Of a stretch of DNA of 64,000 bases, positions 1 to 7,770 are shown in pieces (within the stretch, counting starts at the first letter, position 1; each line of letters opens with the position of its first letter). The position numbers and the translations under genes are program-made. Source of the stretch: Acidobacteriota bacterium (GTDB taxonomy: Bacteria; Acidobacteriota; Blastocatellia; Pyrinomonadales; Pyrinomonadaceae); contig JAIVJZ010000002.1 in assembly GCA_020199775.1 (NCBI GenBank), forward strand, positions 218,362 through 282,361, given 5' to 3'. The notes beneath the pieces are model-generated. The model had not been told where the DNA came from, ran no database searches, and worked only from the letters and a program-made list of their open reading frames with translations.

Positions 1-2
1 GA

Positions 3-845
3 TTACTTCAACGGCCGCGCCGCGTCTTCCGCGTGGGGCGACAGCCAGATAATGCGTATGTTGGGGTCGGACGTTTGAATCTCGATGCGCGAGACTTCGG
101 GTTGCGGGGCCGTCCCGCCGTCGCCGCCGCCGCCGCCGCTCGTGGCGGCAATCTCCCCGGCCTTCCCCCGCGCCGCCGCCACTGCGGCGACTGCCGGTGC
201 GAGCGGATTGCGCCGGGCGTTTGAAGGCGTGCGAGCCATCGTGTTCAAACTCGGCGGCGAACCCTTCCGTGCGTTCTCGATATTCCCGCCCGGCTTTGAG
301 AGAGACGACTTCGCCGCGCGCCGCTCCCTGCCCGTCGCGGCGCGCGCGGGCTCATCGGACGGGCGCGGGGCCGGCCGCTCGCCGCTTTGCGTTCGGGTCT
401 CGGCCGGGGTCTTTATTGCCGCCGGGGTCGCCGGTCGCTCGCGATTCGCGTCGGCGATCATCTTCTGCCGCGCGCCGTCTTCCGGCGCGCGACGCGAATA
501 GTTGTGAAGCGCGAGCGCGGCGGCGACGAGGAGCAAGGCCAGCGACGCGGCGTAGGCGAGGCGCGCGTTGAAGAGTCTGGAGAACCCGGAGGGCGGCGCG
601 AGCGTGCGGTCACGCCTGATGCGTGCGAGCACGGAGTTTCTGAGTTCCTCATAAAACGCGCCGTCGAAATCGGGCGACAGCGCGGCGGCGCGAAACAGTT
701 CACGGCTCGCTTGATATTCGGCGGCGGCGCGGCGACACGGTTCGCACGTCGCGAGATGCTTCTCGACGGCGCGTTCGCGGCGGCGGCCTGTGAGATCGCC
801 CGCGGCGTAGAGCGGCAGAAACTTTTCGACGCGTATGCATTTCAT
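3..845 (-). CDS. zf-HC2 anti-sigma factor, membrane-anchored
   Basis: Likely anti-sigma factor holding the adjacent ECF sigma at the membrane. The N-terminus has the zinc-binding anti-sigma pattern Cys3, His30, Cys34, Cys37 (HLATCEPC), followed by a helical stretch and one transmembrane segment at about residues 96-113. The remaining ~165 residues are Pro/Ala/Arg/Ser-rich and low in complexity, presumably periplasmic. It starts 4 bases after the stop of the sigma gene, so the two are almost certainly co-transcribed and translationally coupled. The stop codon lies at the very edge of the window (3-5), so the gene is complete. Family assignment is from motif and context; the stress sensed is unknown. 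Confidence 0.85.
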   Translation of the reverse strand: MKCIRVEKFLPLYAAGDLTGRRRERAVEKHLATCEPCRRAAAEYQASRELFRAAALSPDFDGAFYEELRNSVLARIRRDRTLAPPSGFSRLFNARLAYAASLALLLVAAALALHNYSRRAPEDGARQKMIADANRERPATPAAIKTPAETRTQSGERPAPRPSDEPARAATGRERRAAKSSLSKPGGNIENARKGSPPSLNTMARTPSNARRNPLAPAVAAVAAARGKAGEIAATSGGGGGDGGTAPQPEVSRIEIQTSDPNIRIIWLSPHAEDAARPLK

Positions 846-849
846 AATC

Positions 850-1551
850 TTAAACTTGTCGCCCTCCTGTACGGCGCAGCAGGCGTTCGCATTGAACTTT
901 GAGCTTCGCGCGCGCCGAACTGATCTGCGAGCGCACGGTGACGGGGCGCGAACGCAGCACGCGCGCCACTTCCTCCGTGGTCAAGCCTTCGAGATCGCGC
1001 AGGACGATGGCGGCGCGCTCTTTCTCCGGCAGCGTTTGAAGCGCGCTCATCAGCAGGGCGCGTTGCTGCGCGCGGATGGCAGTCTCTTCGGCGTTCATGT
1101 CGCTCGAAGCGGCTTCCGGCGCGGCGCGTTCGTCTGGGCCGGGGCGCGGCATCTGCGCCGCGCCCTCCGGCCTTGAGCCGCGTTTGCGCGCGGCGTCGCG
1201 GCAGACGTTGATCGTGATGCGGTAGAGCCAGCCGTTGAAATCCTGTTCGGGGCGATAGCGGTCGAGATATTTGTAGACGCGCAGGAAAACTTCCTGTGCG
1301 GCGTCGCGCGCGTCCTCGCGGTTGCCGAGCATGCGCCACGCGACGGCGACCACCCTGCGCTCCGTCTCCAGCATGATCTGCTCGAAGGCCGTCGCATCGC
1401 CGCCGCGTACGCGTGCGACGAGGAGTGCGAAATGTTCGCGCCCTTCGGCCTCGCGCCCGGCGAGAGGCTGCTGGAAGTCGCCCGGCATCATCGCCGCGAA
1501 GTGTGCTGTCTCAATTGCCATCTCTGATCTCTTCGGCGGTTCGCTACCCAT
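850..1551 (-). CDS. ECF-type RNA polymerase sigma factor
   Basis: Sigma-70 family, extracytoplasmic-function type, 233 aa. Region 2 is visible around residues 60-115 (DARDAAQEVFLRVYKYL, then the FNGWLYRITINVCRD -10 recognition segment) and region 4 around 175-225 (LPEKERAAIVLRDLEG followed by the TTEEVARVL helix-turn-helix). An acidic/Ala-rich linker separates the two. First gene of a two-gene unit with the zinc-finger anti-sigma factor immediately downstream, the usual arrangement for an ECF/anti-sigma switch. The ATG at 1549-1551 gives a slightly long N-terminus; an internal start is possible. Confidence 0.9.
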   Translation of the reverse strand: MGSEPPKRSEMAIETAHFAAMMPGDFQQPLAGREAEGREHFALLVARVRGGDATAFEQIMLETERRVVAVAWRMLGNREDARDAAQEVFLRVYKYLDRYRPEQDFNGWLYRITINVCRDAARKRGSRPEGAAQMPRPGPDERAAPEAASSDMNAEETAIRAQQRALLMSALQTLPEKERAAIVLRDLEGLTTEEVARVLRSRPVTVRSQISSARAKLKVQCERLLRRTGGRQV

Positions 1552-1816
1552 CTCTCACTACTCCGCGTCGCGCGAAAGCGTTGATAAGAATTTCCAGCGA
1601 GACTGACACGCCGGACGGGGTCGCTTTGTTCCAACGGGGCAGACACTCAATTGAAGTGATGCGGCGACGAAAACGGAAATGAGTTGACGAGTGCGCGGCA
1701 AACTACTACAAGAGAAGTTCGCGCTCACGGCGTCGGCGGCGCGCAACCGCCGCGGACGCGCCGCCCGAAGCCTTACGACACCCGCTCACGGAAAGGTTCA
1801 GTCGAGAGTTAATTTA

Positions 1817-3013
1817 ATGCGTCGCATTGATCTGAAAAAAGTGCAGGTCGCGCGTTCCAGCACGATCCGCGGCATCAACCGGCAGATCGTGCTCAACTAC
1901 GTGCGCGACCGCGAACCGATCTCGCGCGCCGAGATCGCGCGCGAGACGGCGTTGCAGCGTTCGACCGTCTCGACCATCGTCGAGGAGTTGAAGGCGGGCG
2001 GCCTCATCGAAGAGATCGGCGAGGGCGAATCCACGGGCGGGCGCAGGCCGACGCTCCTGCGCCTGCGCGCGGCGGGCGTGATGGCGATTGGCGTGGACAT
2101 CACGCCCACCTGCACCACGATTGCGACGAGCGATCTGGCGGGGCGCGTCCTCGAACGCGAAGACTTCCCGCACATCGAGCAGCCGGAACAGCTTTATGCG
2201 CGCGTCATCGAGAGCGTGCGCAAGTTCGCGGCGAAGGCGGGCGAGCGAAAGATCGAGGGCGTCGGCGTAAGCCTGCCCGGATTGGTCGACCCGGACAGCG
2301 GGCGCGCGATTTACATCCCGTGGTTTGAATGGCGCGATTGGCCGGTGGCCGCCGAAATCTCGGATGCGACCGGGCTCGACGTGATCATCGACAACGATGC
2401 GAACGCCGCCGCGCTGGCCGCGCTCTGGTTCGGGCGACAGGAACTGCGCGAGGCGCGCGACTTCATCATGGTGCTCGTGGCCGAAGGCATCGGCACGGGG
2501 ATCGTCGTGGACGGCCAAATCTACCGGGGCGAGCGCGGCGGCGCGGGCGAGTTCGGCCACATGATCGTGGGCGAGCGCGGCCCCGTGGCCTGCTCCTGCG
2601 GCAATCACGATTGCTGGGAGGCGTACGCTTCGGGGCGCGCGGCGGTGGCGCGTTACCTACAGGGAGGCGGCGACGCCAACGGCCGCCCGGTTAATTTCGC
2701 GCAGGTGGTTGACCGCGCGCTCTCCGGCGAGACGCGCGCCATCAACGCGCTCACGGAGACGGCGCACTACCTCGGCATCGGCATCTCCAACCTGATCGTC
2801 GGGCTCAGCCCGGAGGCGGTCGTCGTCGGCGGCCCCATCGCGCGCGCGTGGCCGCTCGTCGGCGACGCGCTCGGCCAAACGATTCAACGCAGCGTCCGGC
2901 GCGGCCTGCCTTCCGCGCTCATCATGCCTTCCATCCTCGGCGATCACCCCACGCTCATGGGCGCGATCAGCCTCGTCCTCGCGCGCAAGTTCGCCTCCGT
3001 CGCGGCGGCCTGA
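1817..3013 (+). CDS. ROK family transcriptional regulator / sugar kinase-like
   Basis: 398-aa NagC/XylR-type ROK protein. An N-terminal winged helix-turn-helix (about residues 10-75; PISRAEIARETALQRSTVS) is fused to a ROK sugar-kinase fold. The kinase half shows the IDNDANAAALA motif and the ROK zinc signature CSCGNHDCWE, which normally holds Zn near the sugar site. A GTG in the same frame at 1691 would add 42 basic residues of poor quality; the ATG at 1817, right before the DNA-binding domain, is preferred. Probably senses a sugar or sugar phosphate and controls carbohydrate genes. The glucan block starting at 22.6 kb is a possible but unproven target. Convergent with the next gene across a strong palindrome. 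Confidence 0.88.
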   Translation: MRRIDLKKVQVARSSTIRGINRQIVLNYVRDREPISRAEIARETALQRSTVSTIVEELKAGGLIEEIGEGESTGGRRPTLLRLRAAGVMAIGVDITPTCTTIATSDLAGRVLEREDFPHIEQPEQLYARVIESVRKFAAKAGERKIEGVGVSLPGLVDPDSGRAIYIPWFEWRDWPVAAEISDATGLDVIIDNDANAAALAALWFGRQELREARDFIMVLVAEGIGTGIVVDGQIYRGERGGAGEFGHMIVGERGPVACSCGNHDCWEAYASGRAAVARYLQGGGDANGRPVNFAQVVDRALSGETRAINALTETAHYLGIGISNLIVGLSPEAVVVGGPIARAWPLVGDALGQTIQRSVRRGLPSALIMPSILGDHPTLMGAISLVLARKFASVAAA

Positions 3014-3027
3014 CGAAGAAACGATGA

Positions 3028-3098
3028 AGTAGGAACGATGAACGATGAATGAAAGACAAATGCTTTTACTTCATCGTTCATCGTTCATCGTTCCTACT
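3028..3098. terminator. Long perfect palindrome between convergent genes
   Basis: Arms 3028-3049 and 3077-3098 are exact 22-base reverse complements around a 27-base loop, followed by TTTT on the + strand. It lies between the ROK gene and the oppositely oriented GNAT gene, so it probably terminates transcription from both sides. The arms contain internal ATGAACG repeats. Confidence 0.7.
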
Positions 3099-3103
3099 TT
3101 TCC

Positions 3104-3559
3104 TCAGAGCCACTTCGTCATCAAGTAGCGATCATGATCGCGAAAGCCCACGCGCCGGTACAGGGCTTGCGCCCGCGTGTTCGCCCGCTCCGCTTCGAGA
3201 TGCAACGCCGCGATGCCTTCGGCGCGACAAACTCCGGCCGCAAACTCGATACACGCCCGGCCGATTCCTTGACCGCGAAAATTCTCGCGCAGGTAGAGTT
3301 CGTCGATGAAGGCGTCGCGCCCGTGAAACTCAAGGCTGAAGCCGAACGTCACGACGAGATAACCCGCCGCCGCCGCCGCCGCCGCGCCCACGCGGATCAA
3401 GTGGACGACCCCGAACCTGCCGTCGCCCAAAATTTGCCGCAACGCCGCGCGCGCCGCTCCTTCGTCGAAAGCGATGTGGTCGAAGGCGTAAAACTCCCTC
3501 ATCAACTCGACGAGTTCGTCGGCGTCAGACGCACCGGCCAGAGTGAAGACAGGTTTCAT
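3104..3559 (-). CDS. GNAT family N-acetyltransferase
   Basis: 151-aa single-domain acetyltransferase of the GNAT fold. The acetyl-CoA pyrophosphate-binding loop is visible as RENFRGQGIGRACIEF (R-x-x-G-x-G/A, about residues 88-103) and the C-terminal motif B as ANTRAQALYRRVGF. Substrate unknown. The start is taken at the ATG at 3557-3559 (MKPVFTLAG). The open frame extends upstream to 3718, but that extension is encoded by a dispersed repeat element (3589-3737) and has no GNAT homology, so it is not coding. Confidence 0.85.
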   Translation of the reverse strand: MKPVFTLAGASDADELVELMREFYAFDHIAFDEGAARAALRQILGDGRFGVVHLIRVGAAAAAAAGYLVVTFGFSLEFHGRDAFIDELYLRENFRGQGIGRACIEFAAGVCRAEGIAALHLEAERANTRAQALYRRVGFRDHDRYLMTKWL

Positions 3560-3588
3560 AGAGTCCGCTTTTAGCTGGCGGCCGGAAT

Positions 3589-3737
3589 TATAGCGGTTTG
3601 CAATTGAGTGCGATGAAGGAATCATTGGAGGGGCCGGGCTGGTCCCTGCCCGCGTGGCTACGAAAGCGAGCGGGCAGGGACAAGTCCCGCCCCTACGATA
3701 ATCACAGACGAGTCGCATCCATTTGCAAACTGCTGTA
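3589..3737. repeat. MITE-like inverted-repeat element, copy A
   Basis: About 149 bp. The left end reads TATAGCGGTTTGCAATTGAG and the reverse complement of the right end reads TACAGCAGTTTGCAAATGGA; both continue to TGCGA, giving imperfect ~25-bp terminal inverted repeats. The GC-rich core holds nested inverted copies of a GGGCAGGGAC-type motif. A second copy at about 33498-33647 has the same ends and a nearly identical core. No ORF of its own; any movement would need a transposase in trans. Confidence 0.7.
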
Positions 3738-3757
3738 GTTTCGACTTAACCGGCGCG

Positions 3758-5653
3758 TCACTTCGCGCCTTTGCCCTCGGTGATCGTGATAATGCGATCA
3801 ACGCCGGGAATGCTCACAACTTCAAGCGTGCCATCAGGCCATTTCACTTCGAGCTTATCGAGTTTGGCGGCCGCGCCGAGGCCGACGTGGAGGCACGGAT
3901 CGTTTTGCGAGGCGTAGCCCGCGCCGCTGACGAGGTCGAGGCGTTGGCGCAGCGCGCCCGTCGTGGCGTAGACGATTGCGCCGGTCGCGTCGCGCGGGCT
4001 TTTCTTCGCCGTGTCGCCGTTGAGGCGAACGCAGAGCCAGTGGTTTTTCGTCTCGCTCACGTTGCGCAGCAGGGCGGGCGCGGCGTCGATGTTATTGACG
4101 ACGGCGTCGAGCCGCCCGTCGGCGTCGAAGTCCGCGACGGCGAGGCCGCGCCCGGTGTAAGCGTTGGCGAGGCCGCTTCCCGGCGCGGCGGCGACGCGCT
4201 CGAAGACGCGTTCGCTCGCGCCCGCGCCTCGCGCGCCCCGCGCGTTCGCGACGTTGCGGAAGAGGAGCAACTGCTGCGCCCAAGTCGTGCCCCATTGATA
4301 ATTATCAACCAACGGATAGACGTGGCCGTTGGCGACGAGCACGTCCTTCCAGCCGTCGTTGTCGTAGTCGAGGAAGGTCGCGCCCCAGCCGAGGAAGGGG
4401 ATGGTCGGCTCGCCGTGCCCGGCCTGAAACGTCACGTCGGTGAAGTTGCCTTCGCCGTCGTTGTGGTAGAGCGTGTTCGAGTCGTCGGAAAAGTTGGTGA
4501 CGTAGAAATCGACGCGCCCGTCGTTGTCGTAGTCGCCGACGCCGAGACCCATCCCGGCCTGCTCGCGCCCGTTCTCGTTCAAAGCGACGCCCGATTCATA
4601 GCCGACCTCTTCAAACTTGCCGCCGCCCTTGTTGATGTAGAGTTGCTTCGGCGTGGAATCGTTGACGACGATGAGATCGATCAGGTCGTCGTCGTCGGCG
4701 TGGACGAAGGCCGAGGCGAAACCGTAATAGCCCTGCGGGTCGTGCGTGCCCGTCTGTCTGCTCACGTCCTCGAAAGTGCCGTCCGCCCTTTGACGATAGA
4801 GCGTATCGCCCTCGCCCTTCAGCCCGCGCGGGCCGCACATCACGGGCGCGCCGCGAAACTGGCAGAAGTTCTGCCCGACCGCGCCGGGCTTGCCCGCGTC
4901 CGCCGGGCTCGCCGGTAAATTCTTCAAATTGAATTCGACGTAGCCGGGCACGAAGAGATCGAGCCGCCCGTCGCGGTCGTAATCACCGAAGGTCGCGCCC
5001 GTTGACCAACCCTTGCGCGCGACGCCGAGTTTCTCGGCCACGTCCGCGAACGTGCCGTCGCCGTTGTTGCGGTAGAGACGCGATGTGCCGTAGTTCGAGA
5101 CGAACATGTCGGGGCGGCCATCGTTGTCGTAGTCGCCGACGGCGACGCCCATGCCCCAGCGTTCGTTCGAGACGCCCGCCTTGTCCGTCACGTCCTCGAA
5201 TTTCCAGTTGCCGAGATTGCGGTAGAGCGCGGCGCGCGGCGCGCTCTCTTTGCCCGCCAGCGCGGCGAAGGTCGAGCCGTTCAGGAGGTAGATGTCGGGT
5301 CGCCCGTCAGAGTCGTAATCGAAGACGGCGACGCCGCCCGAAGGCGTGTCCAAAATGTAATCCTTCGCCGCGCTGCCCGCGCGATGCCGAAAGGCCGCGA
5401 GCGCGGTTTTGGCCGTCACGTCTGCAAAGACGACGGGGGCTTTCGCGTCCGTCACGCTGACGGTGCGTTTCGTCGTGTAGGTGCGCGCCTCGCCCGTGGC
5501 GGTTCCGCCCATGCCCTGCTGCTGCGGCGGCGTGGTCTGCGCCGCGAGCGCGACGGGGAGCGTGAGCGACAAACAGAGCGCGAACGCTCGCACGGCACGC
5601 GCTCTGCCGCCCCGCGCGGAAATTTTATGAAGCATGAAATGTTTTTCCGGCAC
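3758..5653 (-). CDS. Exported FG-GAP repeat / ASPIC-UnbV (CRTAC1 family) protein
   Basis: 631-aa secreted beta-propeller protein. The N-terminus has a signal peptide (hydrophobic stretch about residues 22-37 ending LAAQ), then at least seven calcium-binding FG-GAP/VCBS motifs of the form DxDxDGxxD (e.g. DYDSDGRPDIY, DYDNDGRPDMF, DYDNDGWKDVL, DFDADGRLDAV). A C-terminal ASPIC/UnbV domain follows (QNDPCLHVGLG, then VKWPDGTLEVV). Such proteins are common in Acidobacteriota; their molecular function is not established, with surface adhesion or glycan/protein binding suggested. Tandem with a paralogue 96 bp upstream. An ATG six codons in (MLHKIS) is an alternative start. No selenocysteine or thioredoxin extension, unlike the 7771-10752 gene. 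Confidence 0.88.
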   Translation of the reverse strand: MPEKHFMLHKISARGGRARAVRAFALCLSLTLPVALAAQTTPPQQQGMGGTATGEARTYTTKRTVSVTDAKAPVVFADVTAKTALAAFRHRAGSAAKDYILDTPSGGVAVFDYDSDGRPDIYLLNGSTFAALAGKESAPRAALYRNLGNWKFEDVTDKAGVSNERWGMGVAVGDYDNDGRPDMFVSNYGTSRLYRNNGDGTFADVAEKLGVARKGWSTGATFGDYDRDGRLDLFVPGYVEFNLKNLPASPADAGKPGAVGQNFCQFRGAPVMCGPRGLKGEGDTLYRQRADGTFEDVSRQTGTHDPQGYYGFASAFVHADDDDLIDLIVVNDSTPKQLYINKGGGKFEEVGYESGVALNENGREQAGMGLGVGDYDNDGRVDFYVTNFSDDSNTLYHNDGEGNFTDVTFQAGHGEPTIPFLGWGATFLDYDNDGWKDVLVANGHVYPLVDNYQWGTTWAQQLLLFRNVANARGARGAGASERVFERVAAAPGSGLANAYTGRGLAVADFDADGRLDAVVNNIDAAPALLRNVSETKNHWLCVRLNGDTAKKSPRDATGAIVYATTGALRQRLDLVSGAGYASQNDPCLHVGLGAAAKLDKLEVKWPDGTLEVVSIPGVDRIITITEGKGAK

Positions 5654-5749
5654 AACTGAGACTCAAGCGTGGTTTGGCGTCGGTGAATGAAAGAACAACA
5701 TAGCGAGTCGCTTGCTCGACTGTCAAAGCGTTAAAGATTGCGCGGCGCG

Positions 5750-7603
5750 TCAAGGCTCTTTGACCGTCAGGTAACGATCAATCTCAGGCTTCTCCAACGT
5801 CTGCTTTCGCCCGGAAGGCCAGCGAACTTCGACCGTCGAAACGCCCGTCGCCGCGCCGAGCCCGACGAGCAGGCGCGGGTCGTTCGAGGAGAGATAGCTG
5901 CCGGAATTAGTCGCGTCGAAAGTTTGTTTGCGCCCGGCCGCATCGGTGACGGAGACGCGCGCGCCCGTGCCTGCGCGGTGCGACTTCGCGCCTCCGGCGA
6001 GCGAGAGGCCGAGCCAGTGGTTCTTCGTGCCGTCGTTGCGCAGCAGGACGGGCGCGCCGTCCGTGACGCCTATTACGATGTCCGTGTCGCCGTCGTTGTC
6101 GAGGTCGCCGAAGGCCGCGCCGCGCGCCGCGTAAGGCTGGTTGAACGGCGCGCCCGCCGAGGCGGAGACGTTCACGAACTTGTGCGACTCGCCCGGTCGC
6201 GCGGCGGGCACGCCGCGCATCAGGAGCGGCGTCTGTTTGTACCTGAGATAGCTCGTCGTCCGTTCAATCGTATCGAGGACGTGGCTCTGCGCGACGAAGA
6301 TGTCGCGCCAGCCGTCGTTGTCGAAGTCTACGAAACGCGTGCCCCAACCGGAGTAGAGCAGGGTGATCTGGCCGACGCCGGAAGTTTGCGTGACGTAGTT
6401 GAACGACATGTCGCCGGTGTTCAGATAGAGCGGGTAGGTTTCGTTCGAGAGGGCGGTGATGAAGATGTCGGGGCGGCCGTCGTTGTCGAAGTCGGCGGCG
6501 TCTACGCCCATCCCGGCGAAGGTCTTGCCGTTTTCGTCGTAGCCGACGCCCGCGACGAGCGCGACATCCTCAAACGTGCCGTCGCCCCGGTTGTGATAGA
6601 GCGACTGGCGCACGCTGTCGTTGGCGACGATAATGTCCGTGAATCCGTCCGAGTCGAAATCGGCGAAGGCGACGCCGAGACCCTTGCCGCCGGGGTCTGC
6701 TATACGCGCCGCCGCGCTCACGTCTTCAAACGCGCCGTCGGCGCGCTGGCGATAGAGAATGTTCGACGCGCCTTTGAAATTGTCGGGGTGGCAATAGGCG
6801 CGAAAGCCGGGACGCTGTTCGCCGCAATAGAGATCGCCGCGCGCGAAATCCCACTCCATGTAGCGCGCGACGAAGAGATCGAGCCGCCCGTCGTTGTTGT
6901 AGTCGAGCCAGCCCGCGCTCGTCGACCAGCCGCCGCCCGCCACGTTCAGTTTCTTCGACACGTCCTCGAAAGTGCCGTCGCCCCGGTTGCGATAAAGAAC
7001 GTTCGCGCCGTAGGCGGTGACGTAGAGGTCTGTGTGGCCGTCGCCGTCGAAGTCCGCGGCGGCCGCGCCCATGTCGTAGCCGAAGCCGCGCACGCCCGCG
7101 CGCTCCGTCGTGTCCTCAAACGTGCCGTCGGCTTTTTGCCGGTAGAGTCGATTCCAGAAACGCGCGTCCCGTTTGTCGGGGCGCGCGTCGGCGGCGGGCA
7201 TCGGGTCTTCGAGCCGCGCGCCGTTGGTGAAATAGATGTCGAGCCGCCCGTCGTTGTCGTAATCAAAGAGCGCGACGCCCGCGCCCATCGATTCCATCAG
7301 GTACTTGCGCGAGGTGACGGACGCGGCGTGTTTGAAGTTGACGCGCGCGGCCGTGGTGATGTCGGTGAAGGTGACGGGCGAAGGCGATTGCGGCGCGGGC
7401 GGCGGGGGCGTCTTCGCGGGGTCGCCCGCGCCGCTGTAGGAACGCCCGGTGCGTTGCGGCGTCGGGGTCGGCTGCGGCGCGGGCGTCGCCTGTTGTGCGG
7501 GCGCGTGGCGCGGGAGGAGGCCGCCGGGCGCGAGAGACAGCGCGATGGCGAGCGTGACGCGCGACAGGAAACGGCTTGAGAGGGAACTTGAAATAACGTT
7601 CAT
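5750..7603 (-). CDS. Exported FG-GAP repeat / ASPIC-UnbV (CRTAC1 family) protein
   Basis: 617-aa paralogue of the 3758-5653 protein. Signal peptide at residues 1-36 (hydrophobic VTLAIALSLAPGGLL, then APAQ), a Pro/Thr-rich linker to about residue 85, and about eight DxDxDGxxD calcium loops (DYDNDGRLDIY, DFDGDGHTDLY, DYNNDGRLDLF, DFDSDGFTDII, DFDNDGWRDIF, DLDNDGDTDIV). An ASPIC/UnbV domain ends the protein (SSNDPRLLVGLG, VEVRWPSGRKQTL). The start is placed at ATG 7601-7603, which opens the signal peptide; the frame continues to 7750, but those 49 residues look non-coding. Divergent from the selenoprotein candidate at 7771, so the two share a 167-bp promoter region. Confidence 0.87.
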   Translation of the reverse strand: MNVISSSLSSRFLSRVTLAIALSLAPGGLLPRHAPAQQATPAPQPTPTPQRTGRSYSGAGDPAKTPPPPAPQSPSPVTFTDITTAARVNFKHAASVTSRKYLMESMGAGVALFDYDNDGRLDIYFTNGARLEDPMPAADARPDKRDARFWNRLYRQKADGTFEDTTERAGVRGFGYDMGAAAADFDGDGHTDLYVTAYGANVLYRNRGDGTFEDVSKKLNVAGGGWSTSAGWLDYNNDGRLDLFVARYMEWDFARGDLYCGEQRPGFRAYCHPDNFKGASNILYRQRADGAFEDVSAAARIADPGGKGLGVAFADFDSDGFTDIIVANDSVRQSLYHNRGDGTFEDVALVAGVGYDENGKTFAGMGVDAADFDNDGRPDIFITALSNETYPLYLNTGDMSFNYVTQTSGVGQITLLYSGWGTRFVDFDNDGWRDIFVAQSHVLDTIERTTSYLRYKQTPLLMRGVPAARPGESHKFVNVSASAGAPFNQPYAARGAAFGDLDNDGDTDIVIGVTDGAPVLLRNDGTKNHWLGLSLAGGAKSHRAGTGARVSVTDAAGRKQTFDATNSGSYLSSNDPRLLVGLGAATGVSTVEVRWPSGRKQTLEKPEIDRYLTVKEP

Positions 7604-7770
7604 CTGAAACTTCGAACACTGACGGTAATGCTTAAATTGTTTGCGCGGGAGACGCCGCCGCGCGTGTGGCAGCGGCTTCGGGCATGGGCTAACTTTACAG
7701 GCAAAGGGCGGCATAGTACAGTTACCGCGAAAACTCGGTTGTCTTGTCAAACCCCCTTTGCAACGTAATT

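Noticed and set aside
3560..3718. Longer N-terminus for the GNAT protein
   Set aside because: Encoded by repeat copy A; the same peptide (RLVCDY...FVATRAG type) appears from copy B at 33498-33647, so it is a repeat artefact.
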